A stretch of DNA of 64,000 nt from Streptomyces sp. P9-A2 (lineage in GTDB: Bacteria > Actinomycetota > Actinomycetes > Streptomycetales > Streptomycetaceae): NCBI RefSeq assembly GCF_036634175.1, contig NZ_JAZIFX010000001.1:4092001-4156000 (forward strand), read 5' to 3'. The notes below the pieces were generated by a model, which did not search any database, was not told the origin of the DNA, and was given only the letters and a program-made list of their open reading frames with translations. Each line of letters opens with the position of its first letter. Within the stretch, counting starts at the first letter, position 1. Made by a program: the position numbers and the translations under genes. Shown piece after piece: positions 18,320 through 26,810 of this stretch.

Positions 18320-19441
18320 TCAGCGGCGCGACATGTAGATGTCGAGCGCCTTGTGGAGCAGCTTGTTCAGCGGGAAGTCCCACTCGCCGAGGTACTCGGC
18401 GGCCTCGCCGCCCGTGCCCACCTTGAACTGGATCAGTCCGAAGAGATGGTCGGTCTCGTCCAGCGAGTCGGAGATGCCGCGCAGGTCGTAGACGGTGGCG
18501 CCGAGCGCGTAGGCGTCGCGCAGCATCCGCCACTGCATCGCGTTCGAAGGCCGGACCTCACGGCCGATGTTGTCGGACGCGCCGTAGGAGTACCAGACGT
18601 GACCGCCGACGATCAGCATCGTCGCCGCCGACAGGTTGACGCCGTTGTGCCGGGAGAAGTACAGCCGCATGCGGTTGGGGTCCTCGGCGTTGAGGGCGGT
18701 CCACATGCGCTGGAAGTACGACAGCGGGCGCGGCCGGAAGTGGTCGCGCACGGCGGTGATCTCGTACAGCCGCTGCCACTCTTCCAGGTCGTTGTAACTG
18801 CCCTGGACGACCTCGACGCCGGCCTTCTCGGCCTTCTTGATGTTGCGGCGCCACAACTGGTTGAAGTTCTTGTGGACCTCTTCCAGGGAGCGGTTCGCCA
18901 GCGGCACCTGGTAGACGTAGCGGGGTTGTACGTCACCGAAACCGGCTCCGCCGTCCTCACCCTGCTGCCATCCCATACGGCGCAGCTTGTCGGCTACCTC
19001 GAAGGCACGGGGCTCGATGAAGTCGGCCTCCAGATCACGCAGACGCTTCACGTCCGGGTCCTGGATGCCCTTCTTGATGGTCGTCGCCTCCCAGCGCCGG
19101 ATGACCACAGGCGGGCCCATCTTCACCGAGAACGCGCCCTGCTGCTTCAGGTGGGCGAGCATCGGCTCGATCCACTCCTGAAGATTTGGCGCGAACCAGT
19201 TGATGACCGGGCCTTCGGGGAGATAGGCCAGGTAGCGCTTGATCTTGGGGAGCTGCCGGTAGAGGACGAGGCCGGCGCCGACCAGCTCGCCGGTGCGGTC
19301 GTCGAACCATCCGAGGTTCTCCGCGCGCCATTCCGCCTTGACGTCCGACCAGGCAGGGACCTGCATGTGACTCGCCGACGGCAGGCTCTGGATGTATGCC
19401 AGATGCTGCTCTCGGCTGATGGTCCTCAGGGTCAGGCTCAT
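18320..19441 (-). CDS. femX: FemX-type peptidoglycan bridge aminoacyltransferase
   Basis: This 373-aa FemABX-family protein uses aminoacyl-tRNA to attach the first amino acid (glycine in Streptomyces) to the lysine/diaminopimelate side chain of lipid II. The two GNAT-like halves are visible, with VPAWSDVKAEWRAENLGWF and LVGAGLVLYRQLPKIKRYLAYLPEGPVINW in the first. YYFSRHNGVNLSAATMLIVGG-like and YDLRGISDSLDETDHLFGL segments are in the second. The family's helical arm seems shorter than in Staphylococcus FemA. The ATG at 19441 follows a GAGGAG site. It precedes the racemase-like gene on the same strand. Confidence 0.88.
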   Translation of the reverse strand: MSLTLRTISREQHLAYIQSLPSASHMQVPAWSDVKAEWRAENLGWFDDRTGELVGAGLVLYRQLPKIKRYLAYLPEGPVINWFAPNLQEWIEPMLAHLKQQGAFSVKMGPPVVIRRWEATTIKKGIQDPDVKRLRDLEADFIEPRAFEVADKLRRMGWQQGEDGGAGFGDVQPRYVYQVPLANRSLEEVHKNFNQLWRRNIKKAEKAGVEVVQGSYNDLEEWQRLYEITAVRDHFRPRPLSYFQRMWTALNAEDPNRMRLYFSRHNGVNLSAATMLIVGGHVWYSYGASDNIGREVRPSNAMQWRMLRDAYALGATVYDLRGISDSLDETDHLFGLIQFKVGTGGEAAEYLGEWDFPLNKLLHKALDIYMSRR

Positions 19442-19546
19442 TCGGGGCGCTCCTCGGGCTGGTGTGTCCCCATGGGTTCAGGGGCTCCGGCTCTCGCGCG
19501 AAGCCTACTGCGCCGTGGATGCGCCCTGGTTGGGCACACGGGGCCT

Positions 19547-19574
19547 GCGCCCCGGCCTGTCACGGCCGGGGCGC
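19547..19574 (-). terminator. Terminator of the small membrane protein gene
   Basis: A perfect 11-bp stem (GCGCCCCGGCC and its complement) with a 6-nt loop lies about 30 bases past the stop of the minus-strand gene at 19606. Confidence 0.65.
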
Positions 19575-19605
19575 ACCCACGGTATGCGGGAGGAGGTGTC
19601 CGGTG

Positions 19606-19920
19606 TCAGTCGATGACCCCGCCGAACAGGCCGCCGTGCGACATGCCGAGGAAGAAACCGATTGCTGCGGCGCCCAGCCCCAGGATCAGGCCGAAGCGCT
19701 CCCGCGTTGTCTCCGAGATCCACTGGCCGTACGCGCCAGTGAGAATTCCCACCAGGCCGGCCCATGAGCTGAGCAGGTGCAGATGGTGGAACAGCGCGGT
19801 GACGAGGGACGTGACCCCCAGCACCAGGGTTACCGCGAGCAGGGCTCTCTGGACTGGGTGGGGCTTGTCGTCCGTGGCGAAAAGGCCTCCGACGGTGTTG
19901 GGTCGCAATGCCTGTGCCAT
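19606..19920 (-). CDS. Small conserved membrane protein
   Basis: This 104-aa protein has three hydrophobic segments (ALLAVTLVLGVTSLVTALF, SSWAGLVGILTGAYGQW, FGLILGLGAAAIGFFLGM) and ends GGLFGGVID. I do not recognise a functional family; a similar gene lies between femX and rpsF in S. coelicolor as I recall. The ATG at 19920 follows a textbook AGGAGGTG site. It is divergent from rpsF and followed by its own terminator. Confidence 0.78.
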   Translation of the reverse strand: MAQALRPNTVGGLFATDDKPHPVQRALLAVTLVLGVTSLVTALFHHLHLLSSWAGLVGILTGAYGQWISETTRERFGLILGLGAAAIGFFLGMSHGGLFGGVID

Positions 19921-19956
19921 GGGCACCTCCTGCGAAAGGCGGCGCATCGTAGCGCC

Positions 19957-19975
19957 GTACACACCCGATGTGTAC
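19957..19975. promoter_or_regulatory. Inverted repeat in the divergent rpsF promoter region
   Basis: GTACACA and its exact complement TGTGTAC are separated by five bases. It lies 37 bases upstream of the small membrane protein gene and well upstream of rpsF. It could be an operator; no regulator is known to me. Confidence 0.4.
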
Positions 19976-20001
19976 AGACTGCCGGGCTTCCGGGCCTGAT
20001 T

Positions 20002-20030
20002 TCAACCGGAAGCCGCTGTGCGGGTACTCT
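20002..20030 (+). promoter_or_regulatory. Candidate promoter of the rpsF operon
   Basis: TACTCT at 20025-20030 fits the Streptomyces -10 pattern. A weak TTCAAC-like -35 (around 20001-20006) lies 18 bases upstream. The leader to rpsF would be about 200 nt, which leaves room for autogenous control by S6/S18, though I cannot point to the binding motif. Confidence 0.4.
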
Positions 20031-20239
20031 GTACCGTCTGCACCGGTGTCTGTCCGGATGGATACCAGTCACGTTCAGGACAGGACCACGGGTCCGTCCC
20101 GGCCGATCTGGAGAAACCGCCACCCGACCTCGATTGTCAGTGGCGGCTGTTCTACTGACAGGCATCGTTGCGCAACGCATCACGACCCTCCTGCCACGGA
20201 ACGACCGTGGCCGCTGAGTCCAAAGGAGGTGGGTTCCAC

Positions 20240-20530
20240 ATGCGTCACTACGAGGTGATGGTCATCCTCGACCCCGATCTCGAGGAGCGTGCAGTCTCCC
20301 CGCTGATCGAGAACTTCCTTTCTGTCGTCAGGGATGGCGGCGGAAAGGTCGAGAAGATCGATACCTGGGGGCGTCGTCGTCTCTCGTACGAGATCAAGAA
20401 GAAGCCCGAGGGCATCTACTCGGTCATCGATCTGCAGGCCGAGCCTGCGGTCGTCAAGGAGCTCGACCGCCAGATGAACCTGAACGAGTCGGTCCTCCGG
20501 ACCAAGGTCCTCCGCCCCGAGAACCACTGA
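20240..20530 (+). CDS. rpsF: 30S ribosomal protein S6
   Basis: This 96-aa protein binds S18 and 16S rRNA in the platform of the small subunit. It begins [17 protein letters not shown], typical of S6, with the conserved [15 protein letters not shown] segment. The ATG at 20240 has an almost perfect AAAGGAGGT site nine bases upstream, which decides the start over an in-frame codon at 20168. It is the first gene of rpsF-ssb-rpsR-rplI. Confidence 0.98.
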   Translation: MRHYEVMVILDPDLEERAVSPLIENFLSVVRDGGGKVEKIDTWGRRRLSYEIKKKPEGIYSVIDLQAEPAVVKELDRQMNLNESVLRTKVLRPENH

Positions 20531-20607
20531 GCTCTTCCGCTCAGCTGGTCCCGGGACCCGAGTAGCAGCACAAGCAGCCAGCAGCAAACCCGCCGAGAGG
20601 TTCCCCC

Positions 20608-21207
20608 ATGGCAGGCGAGACCGTCATCACGGTCGTCGGCAACCTTGTCGATGACCCCGAGCTGCGCTTCACCCCGTCCGGTGCGGCCGTCGCGAAGTTC
20701 CGTGTCGCGTCGACTCCCCGCACCTTCGACCGCCAGACGAACGAGTGGAAGGACGGCGAGAGCCTGTTCCTGACCTGCTCGGTCTGGCGTCAGGCGGCGG
20801 AGAACGTCGCCGAGTCGCTCCAGCGAGGCATGCGCGTCGTCGTGCAGGGCCGGCTGAAGCAGCGGTCCTACGAGGACCGTGAGGGCGTCAAGCGCACGGT
20901 CTACGAACTGGACGTCGAGGAAGTCGGTGCCAGCCTGCGCAACGCCACGGCCAAGGTCACCAAGACCACCGGCCGAGGTGGCCAGGGTGGTTACAGCGGT
21001 GGCGGCAACCAGGGTGGTGGCAGCTGGGGCGGAGGCTCCGGCGGCGGCCAGCAGGGTGGCAGCGCTCCGGCCGACGACCCCTGGGCATCCGGCGCTCCCG
21101 CCGGCGGCCAGCAGGGTGGCGGCGGCCAGAGTGGCGGCGGCTGGGGCGGAGGCTCCGGCGGCAGCGGTGGCGGCGGTGGCGGCTACTCGGACGAGCCCCC
21201 CTTCTAG
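20608..21207 (+). CDS. ssb: Single-stranded DNA-binding protein SSB
   Basis: This 199-aa protein protects single-stranded DNA in replication, repair and recombination. The OB fold occupies residues ~1-110 ([51 protein letters not shown]). The linker (~125-190) is built of Gly, Gln and Ser runs such as [15 protein letters not shown]. The C-terminus SDEPPF is the acidic tip that recruits partner proteins. Its place between rpsF and rpsR is the usual bacterial arrangement. Confidence 0.98.
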   Translation: MAGETVITVVGNLVDDPELRFTPSGAAVAKFRVASTPRTFDRQTNEWKDGESLFLTCSVWRQAAENVAESLQRGMRVVVQGRLKQRSYEDREGVKRTVYELDVEEVGASLRNATAKVTKTTGRGGQGGYSGGGNQGGGSWGGGSGGGQQGGSAPADDPWASGAPAGGQQGGGGQSGGGWGGGSGGSGGGGGGYSDEPPF

Positions 21208-21249
21208 GCGGGGCCGCACCACACTTCTTGATCACACAGGAGATACATC

Positions 21250-21486
21250 ATGGCGAAGCCGCCTGTGCGCAAGCCGAAGAAGAAGGTCTGCGCATTCTGC
21301 AAGGACAAGGTCACGTACGTGGACTACAAGGACACGAACATGCTGCGGAAGTTCATTTCCGACCGCGGCAAGATCCGTGCCCGTCGCGTGACCGGTAACT
21401 GCACCCAGCACCAGCGTGACGTCGCCACGGCTGTCAAGAACAGCCGTGAGATGGCGCTGCTGCCCTACACCTCCACCGCGCGATAA
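21250..21486 (+). CDS. rpsR: 30S ribosomal protein S18, zinc-ribbon form
   Basis: This 78-aa S18 carries CAFCKDK near the N-terminus and GNCTQHQ in the C-terminal half. It is therefore the cysteine-containing (C+) type able to hold zinc. Streptomyces usually also encodes a zinc-independent copy elsewhere under Zur control. It starts 42 bp after ssb with an AGGAGAT site and ends 18 bp before rplI. Confidence 0.97.
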   Translation: MAKPPVRKPKKKVCAFCKDKVTYVDYKDTNMLRKFISDRGKIRARRVTGNCTQHQRDVATAVKNSREMALLPYTSTAR

Positions 21487-21504
21487 GGGAAGGGTGACCG
21501 ACTC

Positions 21505-21951
21505 ATGAAGATCATCCTCACCCACGAGGTCTCCGGCCTCGGCGCCGCGGGCGACGTCGTCGACGTCAAGGACGGTTACGCTCGCAACTACCTGGTTCCG
21601 CGGAAGCTCGCGATCCGCTGGACCAAGGGTGGCGAGAAGGACGTCGAGCAGATTCGTCGCGCTCGCAAGATCCACGAGATCCAGACCATCGAGCAGGCCA
21701 ACCAGGTGAAGGCCCAGCTCGAGGGCGTCAAGGTCCGCCTCGCGGTCCGCTCCGGCAACGCCGGTCGTCTCTTCGGTTCCGTCACGCCCGCCGACATCGC
21801 TTCCGCGATCAAGGCTTCCGGCGGTCCCCAGGTCGACAAGCGTCGTATCGAGCTCGGCGCGCCGATCAAGAACCTCGGCGTCCACGAGACGTCCGTGCGT
21901 CTGCACCCCGAGGTTGCCGCCAAGGTCGACCTCGAGGTTGTCTCGGAGTAA
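21505..21951 (+). CDS. rplI: 50S ribosomal protein L9
   Basis: This 148-aa protein has the L9 N-terminal domain ([30 protein letters not shown], shown here across residues 1-30 in pieces: [18 protein letters not shown]). The long connecting helix and C-terminal RNA-binding domain ([31 protein letters not shown]) follow. It is the last gene of the operon, followed by a strong terminator and a ParB site. Confidence 0.97.
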   Translation: MKIILTHEVSGLGAAGDVVDVKDGYARNYLVPRKLAIRWTKGGEKDVEQIRRARKIHEIQTIEQANQVKAQLEGVKVRLAVRSGNAGRLFGSVTPADIASAIKASGGPQVDKRRIELGAPIKNLGVHETSVRLHPEVAAKVDLEVVSE

Positions 21952-21976
21952 GTACTGCTCGTTGCAGCAGACAGAG

Positions 21977-22009
21977 GGCGGGGCCGCACCTTTCAGGTGC
22001 GGCCCCGCC
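21977..22009. terminator. Terminator of the rpsF-rplI operon
   Basis: A perfect 14-bp stem (GGCGGGGCCGCACC at 21977-21990, complement at 21996-22009) with a 5-nt loop is followed by TTGTTT on the plus strand. It lies between convergent rplI and the MATE gene. Confidence 0.8.
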
Positions 22010-22012
22010 GTT

Positions 22013-22026
22013 GTTTCACGTGAAAC
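22013..22026. other. ParB site parS, perfect match
   Basis: GTTTCACGTGAAAC lies four bases after the rplI terminator stem and six bases before a second, one-mismatch copy. Confidence 0.92.
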
Positions 22027-22031
22027 GACGG

Positions 22032-22045
22032 GTTTCGCGTGAAAC
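22032..22045. other. ParB-like site with one mismatch
   Basis: GTTTCGCGTGAAAC differs from the ParB consensus only at position 6. It sits 19 bases (centre to centre) from the perfect copy and two bases before the stop codon of the MATE gene. Confidence 0.7.
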
Positions 22046-22047
22046 GG

Positions 22048-23385
22048 TCAGCGTGCGGCGCCGGTGACGATCCAGCGGCCCGAGCGGGTGCGGAACCACA
22101 GGGTCAGCAGCCGAACGGTCATCATGAGAGCCATCGTCCCCCACAGTGCGGTGAGTCCACCTCCGAACATCGGGACCAGCAGGGCGAACGGAGTGAAGAC
22201 CACCAGAGTGATCAGCATCGCCCATGCCAGGTACGGCCCGTCGCCCGCGCCCATCAGTACCCCGTCCAGCACGAAGACGATGCCGGAGATCGGCTGGGAC
22301 AGCGCGACGATCACCAGGGCCGGCAACGCCATGTCCGTGACTGTGGAATCGCTGGTGAACAGAGGCAGGAAGAACGGCCGGGCGAGCACCACGACCATGC
22401 CGAGGACGGCTCCGACCCCGAAGCCCCACTGCACCATGCGACGGCATACCTGGCGGGCCCCCTGAACGTCTCCGGCTCCCAGATAGCGGCCGATGATGGC
22501 CTGCCCGGCGATCGCGATGGCATCCAGCGCGAAGGCGAGCAGGCTCCACAGGGAAAGGATGATCTGGTGAGCCGCGATGTCGGAATCGCCGAGTCGGGCG
22601 GCGACGGCGGTGGTGATCATCAGGATGGCCCTGAGTGAGAGGGTCCGTACCAGCAATGGCGCGCCGGCCTGGGCAGAGGCTCTGATCCCCGCGAGGTCCG
22701 GGCGTAGTGAGGCACCGTGCTTGCGCGCTCCCTTCAGCACCACGATCAGATAGACAACGGCCATGCCCCACTGGGCGATGACCGTGCCCCAGGCGGAGCC
22801 CGCGATACCGAAACCGGCGCCGTAGACCAGGGCGACATTGAGAACGCCATTGGCGGCGAAGCCGCCGACGGCGACGTAGAGAGGGGTTCTGGTGTCCTGC
22901 AGTCCGCGCAGGACACCGGTCGCGGCGAGCACGATCAGCATGGCCGGTATGCCGAGTGAGGAAATACGCAGATAGGTGATCGCGTAGGGGGACGCGGTGT
23001 CCGAGGCTCCGAACAGATCCACGAGGGAGGGTGCCGTGGGCAGAAGCAGGGTGACGACACCGGCACCGAGGAACAGGGCGAGCCAGACTCCGTCCATGCC
23101 CTGGCGGATGGCTGAGGGGAGGTCGCCGGCGCCGACCCGTCGGGCGACAGCGGCCGTGGTGGCGTAGGCGAGGAAGACGAAGATGCTGACGGCGGTCATC
23201 AGGAGGGCCGAGGCGACGCCGAGTCCGGCGAGCTGTGCTGTGCCGAGGTGGCCGACGATGGCGCTGTCCGCCATGACGAAGAGGGGTTCGGCGACGAGGG
23301 CGCCGAATGCCGGTACGGCCAGCATGACGATCTCGCGGTCGTGCTGCCGTCGGACGGCTCGAGGGCGCGCGGAGGCCTGTGTCAT
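22048..23385 (-). CDS. MATE-family efflux transporter (DinF-like)
   Basis: This 445-aa multidrug/toxic-compound exporter has about 12 hydrophobic helices. The first follows REIVMLAVPAFGALVAEPLFVMADSAIVGHLG, a typical MATE beginning. The internal repeat (AAHQIILSLWSLLAFALDAIAIAGQAIIG) marks the second half. It is driven by Na+ or H+; substrate unknown. I chose the ATG at 23385 (MTQASARPRAVRRQHD). An upstream frame to 23430 adds residues with no support. It faces rplI across a shared terminator and is divergent from dnaB. Confidence 0.9.
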   Translation of the reverse strand: MTQASARPRAVRRQHDREIVMLAVPAFGALVAEPLFVMADSAIVGHLGTAQLAGLGVASALLMTAVSIFVFLAYATTAAVARRVGAGDLPSAIRQGMDGVWLALFLGAGVVTLLLPTAPSLVDLFGASDTASPYAITYLRISSLGIPAMLIVLAATGVLRGLQDTRTPLYVAVGGFAANGVLNVALVYGAGFGIAGSAWGTVIAQWGMAVVYLIVVLKGARKHGASLRPDLAGIRASAQAGAPLLVRTLSLRAILMITTAVAARLGDSDIAAHQIILSLWSLLAFALDAIAIAGQAIIGRYLGAGDVQGARQVCRRMVQWGFGVGAVLGMVVVLARPFFLPLFTSDSTVTDMALPALVIVALSQPISGIVFVLDGVLMGAGDGPYLAWAMLITLVVFTPFALLVPMFGGGLTALWGTMALMMTVRLLTLWFRTRSGRWIVTGAAR

Positions 23386-23843
23386 GCGCACCAATCTAAT
23401 CGTCCACAGGTAAGAGATGCAATGTGTCATAGACCCTTACGTGATGGCGCAGGGTGTGTGCTTGCATACAGCACTTGGGGGGATCTTGGCCGAAGAGGAA
23501 ATTTTTTTGTTCTACACAGGCGGTGGATGAGGAAATGCCAGGTCAGCGCTCCTCTTGCGGATCAATGCGGGTCTTGTTCACAGGGCTGTCCACCGGGTCG
23601 TGCACAGGTTTGGCGGACTTCTCCACAGCATTGGGCCAGTCGTCCACATGCCCTGTGGATAACCAGATTGGCTGACGGTGCAGACGGGCCTACGGTGGTC
23701 CGGCGCCCACTCCGTTTGCCGGTTTCCGAAAAGTCATAAAACCGGCGCTCGACAACCGGAGTCGGGCGCCCTATTTGTCAGTGCCGTGTCGTAGAAAGAG
23801 GAGCACGGCGAGGTCCGCTCGGCGGACGGGAGGAGGTTGCTCG
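23386..23843. other. Long dnaB upstream region with DnaA-box-like repeats
   Basis: These 458 bases between MATE and dnaB contain no supported gene. They hold a T-rich tract (AATTTTTTTGTT around 23501-23512) and several sequences close to the Streptomyces DnaA box TTGTCCACA. These are TCGTCCACA (23400-23408), TTCTCCACA (23619-23627), TCGTCCACA (23640-23648) and, inverted, TTATCCACA (23654-23662). The promoter of dnaB must lie here. Confidence 0.6.
23619..23662. promoter_or_regulatory. Cluster of three DnaA-box-like 9-mers before dnaB
   Basis: TTCTCCACA (23619-23627) and TCGTCCACA (23640-23648) are on the plus strand. TTATCCACA (minus strand, 23654-23662) equals the E. coli consensus box exactly. 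Each of the first two differs from TTGTCCACA at one position. All lie within 44 bases, about 180-225 bases before the dnaB start. Confidence 0.55.
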
Positions 23844-25322
23844 GTGAGCATTTCCGAGCCCTTGGACGACCCGTGGGCCGACACCGGACCCAGTGATCGT
23901 CTGCCCGCTTCCCGGCGCCGTGAAAATGGAGGCCGCGGCCGTGACGAACAGCACGACCGGGGCCGGGATTCCGGTGGATGGGACGGCACGGGCTCCACGT
24001 TCGAGCGGGTACCGCCGCAGGACCTCGAGGCCGAGCAGTCCGTTCTGGGAGGCATGCTGCTCTCCAAGGACGCCATCGCCGATGTAGTGGAGATCCTCAA
24101 GGGCAACGACTTCTACAAGCCGGCTCATGAAACCGTCTACACAGCCGTTCTCGACGTCTACGCGAAGGGTGAACCGGCCGACCCCATCACGATCGCCGCG
24201 GAGCTGACCAAGCGCGGTGAGATCAACAAGGTCGGCGGGGCCTCGTATCTGCACACCCTCGTCCAGACGGTGCCCACGGCGGCCAACGCGGCGTACTACG
24301 CGGAGATCGTGCACGAGCGCGCTGTGCTGCGCCGCCTGGTCGAGGCCGGTACCCGGATCACACAGATGGGGTACGCGGCCGACGACGATGTCGACGAGAT
24401 CGTCAACCGGGCGCAGGCCGAGATCTACGCCGTCACGGAACAGCGCACCAGTGAGGACTACCTCCCGCTCGGCGACATCATGGAAGGCGCGCTCGACGAG
24501 ATCGAGGCGATCGGTTCACGCAGCGGTGAGATGACCGGTGTGCCCACGGGGTTCACGGACTTCGACTCGCTCACCAACGGGCTGCACCCGGGGCAGATGA
24601 TCGTCATCGCCGCGCGTCCCGCGATGGGTAAGTCCACGCTCGCGCTGGACTTCGCCCGTGCCGCGTCCATCAAGCACAACCTGCCGAGTGTGGTCTTCTC
24701 GCTCGAGATGGGGCGCAACGAGATCGCGATGCGCCTGCTGTCAGCCGAGGCCCGGGTCGCCCTCCACCACATGCGGTCCGGGACGATGACCGACGAGGAC
24801 TGGACCCGCCTGGCACGCCGGATGCCGGACGTTTCGGCGGCACCGCTCTACATCGACGACTCCCCGAACCTGTCGATGATGGAAATCCGCGCCAAGTGCC
24901 GTCGGCTGAAGCAGCGCAACGACCTGCGGCTGGTTGTCATCGACTACCTCCAGCTGATGCAGTCCGGCGGTTCCAAGCGGGCGGAGAGCCGTCAGCAGGA
25001 GGTCTCGGACATGTCCCGTAACCTCAAGCTGCTCGCCAAGGAACTGGAGTTGCCAGTCATCGCGCTCTCCCAGCTCAACCGTGGTCCCGAGCAGCGCACC
25101 GACAAGAAGCCGATGGTCTCCGACCTGCGTGAGTCGGGCTCCATCGAGCAGGACGCCGACATGGTCATCCTGTTGCACCGCGAGGACGCGTACGAGAAGG
25201 AGTCCCCGCGAGCGGGCGAGGCCGACCTGATCGTGGCCAAGCACCGAAACGGCCCGACAGCGACCATCACGGTCGCCTTCCAGGGCCACTACTCCCGCTT
25301 CGTGGACATGGCGCAGACCTGA
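23844..25322 (+). CDS. dnaB: Replicative DNA helicase DnaB
   Basis: This 492-aa hexameric helicase unwinds DNA ahead of the replisome. It has an acidic, Arg/Asp-rich N-terminal tail (~55 residues) and the DnaB N-terminal domain (PPQDLEAEQSVLGGMLLS). The RecA-like motor carries Walker A ARPAMGKSTLAL and Walker B LVVIDYLQLM. The C-terminal RESGSIEQDADMVILLHRED segment is present. There is no intein. The GTG at 23844 follows GGAGG by nine bases. The upstream region carries DnaA-box-like repeats. Confidence 0.97.
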   Translation: MSISEPLDDPWADTGPSDRLPASRRRENGGRGRDEQHDRGRDSGGWDGTGSTFERVPPQDLEAEQSVLGGMLLSKDAIADVVEILKGNDFYKPAHETVYTAVLDVYAKGEPADPITIAAELTKRGEINKVGGASYLHTLVQTVPTAANAAYYAEIVHERAVLRRLVEAGTRITQMGYAADDDVDEIVNRAQAEIYAVTEQRTSEDYLPLGDIMEGALDEIEAIGSRSGEMTGVPTGFTDFDSLTNGLHPGQMIVIAARPAMGKSTLALDFARAASIKHNLPSVVFSLEMGRNEIAMRLLSAEARVALHHMRSGTMTDEDWTRLARRMPDVSAAPLYIDDSPNLSMMEIRAKCRRLKQRNDLRLVVIDYLQLMQSGGSKRAESRQQEVSDMSRNLKLLAKELELPVIALSQLNRGPEQRTDKKPMVSDLRESGSIEQDADMVILLHREDAYEKESPRAGEADLIVAKHRNGPTATITVAFQGHYSRFVDMAQT

Positions 25323-25343
25323 CCGGTTCCCTTGTAGGGTCTC

Positions 25344-25362
25344 AGATTTCGTGGCCAAATCT
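25344..25362. repeat. Short inverted repeat after dnaB
   Basis: AGATTT (25344-25349) and AAATCT (25357-25362) form a short dyad in an AT-richer stretch that also repeats TGGCCAA twice. It precedes two tiny coupled ORFs and may hold their promoter or operator. Confidence 0.35.
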
Positions 25363-25432
25363 CACGGTCGATGGCCAAGCGATGGCAGATCTGACACGAG
25401 TTTGAGATTGGCAGGTCAGGCCCTTCACTCAT

Positions 25433-25567
25433 ATGGGTGAGCGGGGTCTGATGCCGCCCCGCTACGGAATCTGCGCCGACGACTGGCCGGAACCCGGGGA
25501 GGCGTTCAAGGCCCACCGGCGGCTCCGCGCCGTCAACGGCGGCAGCGACGACGAACAGGAGGCGTGA
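25433..25567 (+). CDS. Small hypothetical protein (44 aa), coupled to next ORF
   Basis: This short frame encodes 44 residues including PPRYGICADDWPEPGEAF and ends GGSDDEQEA. Its stop TGA at 25565-25567 overlaps the ATG of the next small gene. I do not recognise it. Third codon positions are mostly G or C, and the overlap suggests real coding. An internal ATG at 25451 is an alternative start. Such pairs of tiny genes often accompany mobile elements in Streptomyces, but no integrase is visible here. Confidence 0.4.
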   Translation: MGERGLMPPRYGICADDWPEPGEAFKAHRRLRAVNGGSDDEQEA

Positions 25568-25779
25568 TGCAGAGCAGTGCGGAGAACAGCGATGTTGTGC
25601 TCAGGATCGTGGACACCATGGTCGCCTACCGGAAGGCACACGGCGGCCTACCTGCCGACACGGACGGCCTTGAGGACATGGCCGTGGCGATCGTCGAGGC
25701 CCTGGAGCGCGACGACTTCCGCATCGTGGACGTCTTGAGCGGCAGCCGGACCGAGACGCCCACATCCGAACCGGCCTGA
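25567..25779 (+). CDS. Small hypothetical acidic protein (70 aa)
   Basis: This 70-aa frame (SENS-like start, then DVVLRIVDTMVAYRKAHGG, EDMAVAIVEALERDDF) is predicted largely helical and acidic. The ATG at 25567 overlaps the previous stop and has AGGAGG four bases upstream, so translation is probably coupled. I do not recognise a family. Confidence 0.5.
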   Translation: MQSSAENSDVVLRIVDTMVAYRKAHGGLPADTDGLEDMAVAIVEALERDDFRIVDVLSGSRTETPTSEPA

Positions 25780-25932
25780 CGGCACGGCAGCGGGGCGCCA
25801 GCCACTCCGGCCGGCGCCCCGCTTGCGTTCTGCACTCCGTCAGCGGGTGGTTAGCCAGCGAGCTGACGAGCCAGCAAGCCGGCCGCCCCGAGGATTCGGA
25901 CACGATCGTGAGACTGGACGGCTGGCCGAGCC

Positions 25933-26727
25933 GTGAGACACGACGACAACTACCAGGTCACGGCACCGGCACTGGCCATGGGCGGCGAGACCCTACATCC
26001 CTTCCTGGGGAACAGCACCGCTGCCGGCCACGGCTACAAGCGGGAGCCGATGAACCCGCTGGACGTCCAGCAGGGGCAGACGGCACTCGACATGGGATGC
26101 GGTCCGGGCGCCGACCTGCCGGCACTGGCCGAACGCGTCGGCGTCAGCGGCGCGGTGGTCGGAGTCGACCGTGACCCGGCGATGCTCACCGAAGCCCGTC
26201 GGCGCACGACAGACCTGCCGGTGGTGGAGATCCGGGAGGGAGACGCTCACTCCCTGCCCGTCGCGCCGGAGCCAGTGGACCGGGCCAAGAACGACCGGGT
26301 TCTCATGCACGTCGCCGAGCCCGCCGATGCCCTGGCACAACTCCACTCGGTCACCCGGCCGGGCGCACGGATCGGTCTTGCCGAACCTGACCGGGACACC
26401 TTGACCGTCGACGCGGAGGACCTCGGCACAAGCCGTGCCTTCACCCGTTACCCCACCTCGGAAGTGGTCCGGCACGCCACCATCGGCCGCAGCCTCGTCC
26501 GCCACGCGGAGCAAGCCGGCTTCACCGTCGAGACGGTGATCGCCACGACGCCGGTCTTCCTCGACTTCCAGGACGCGGATCACACCCTGGGACTGGGCCG
26601 TACCCTGCAACAGGCCATCGATGACGGTCACATCGACGAAGAACGTGGCCGTCGCCGGTTCACCTCTCTTTCCGAGGGAACCTTCTTCGCTTCCTTCATG
26701 TTCGTCAGCGTGGTCTGCTCCCGCTGA
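25933..26727 (+). CDS. Class I SAM-dependent methyltransferase
   Basis: This 264-aa protein contains the SAM-binding motif ALDMGCGPGAD (around residues 51-61), then VGVDRDPAML as motif II and REGDAHSLPV as motif III. It resembles the UbiE/Methyltransf_11 group; the substrate is unknown. The motif IV region (VDRAKNDRVLMHVAEPADAL) has KND where DxxxxxxVLxH-type proteins usually have an aromatic or Asp. The GTG at 25933 has no clear ribosome-binding site, and ATG at 25978 is possible. It lies in the accessory stretch after dnaB with no partner gene. Confidence 0.75.
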   Translation: MRHDDNYQVTAPALAMGGETLHPFLGNSTAAGHGYKREPMNPLDVQQGQTALDMGCGPGADLPALAERVGVSGAVVGVDRDPAMLTEARRRTTDLPVVEIREGDAHSLPVAPEPVDRAKNDRVLMHVAEPADALAQLHSVTRPGARIGLAEPDRDTLTVDAEDLGTSRAFTRYPTSEVVRHATIGRSLVRHAEQAGFTVETVIATTPVFLDFQDADHTLGLGRTLQQAIDDGHIDEERGRRRFTSLSEGTFFASFMFVSVVCSR

Positions 26728-26810
26728 CGAACATCCAGGACGGGCGCGGCGTCGGCCGCTCCGGCCGCCGACTTCCTACGGGCGGAGCCCGCACCTGGTG
26801 AACTGAGGGC

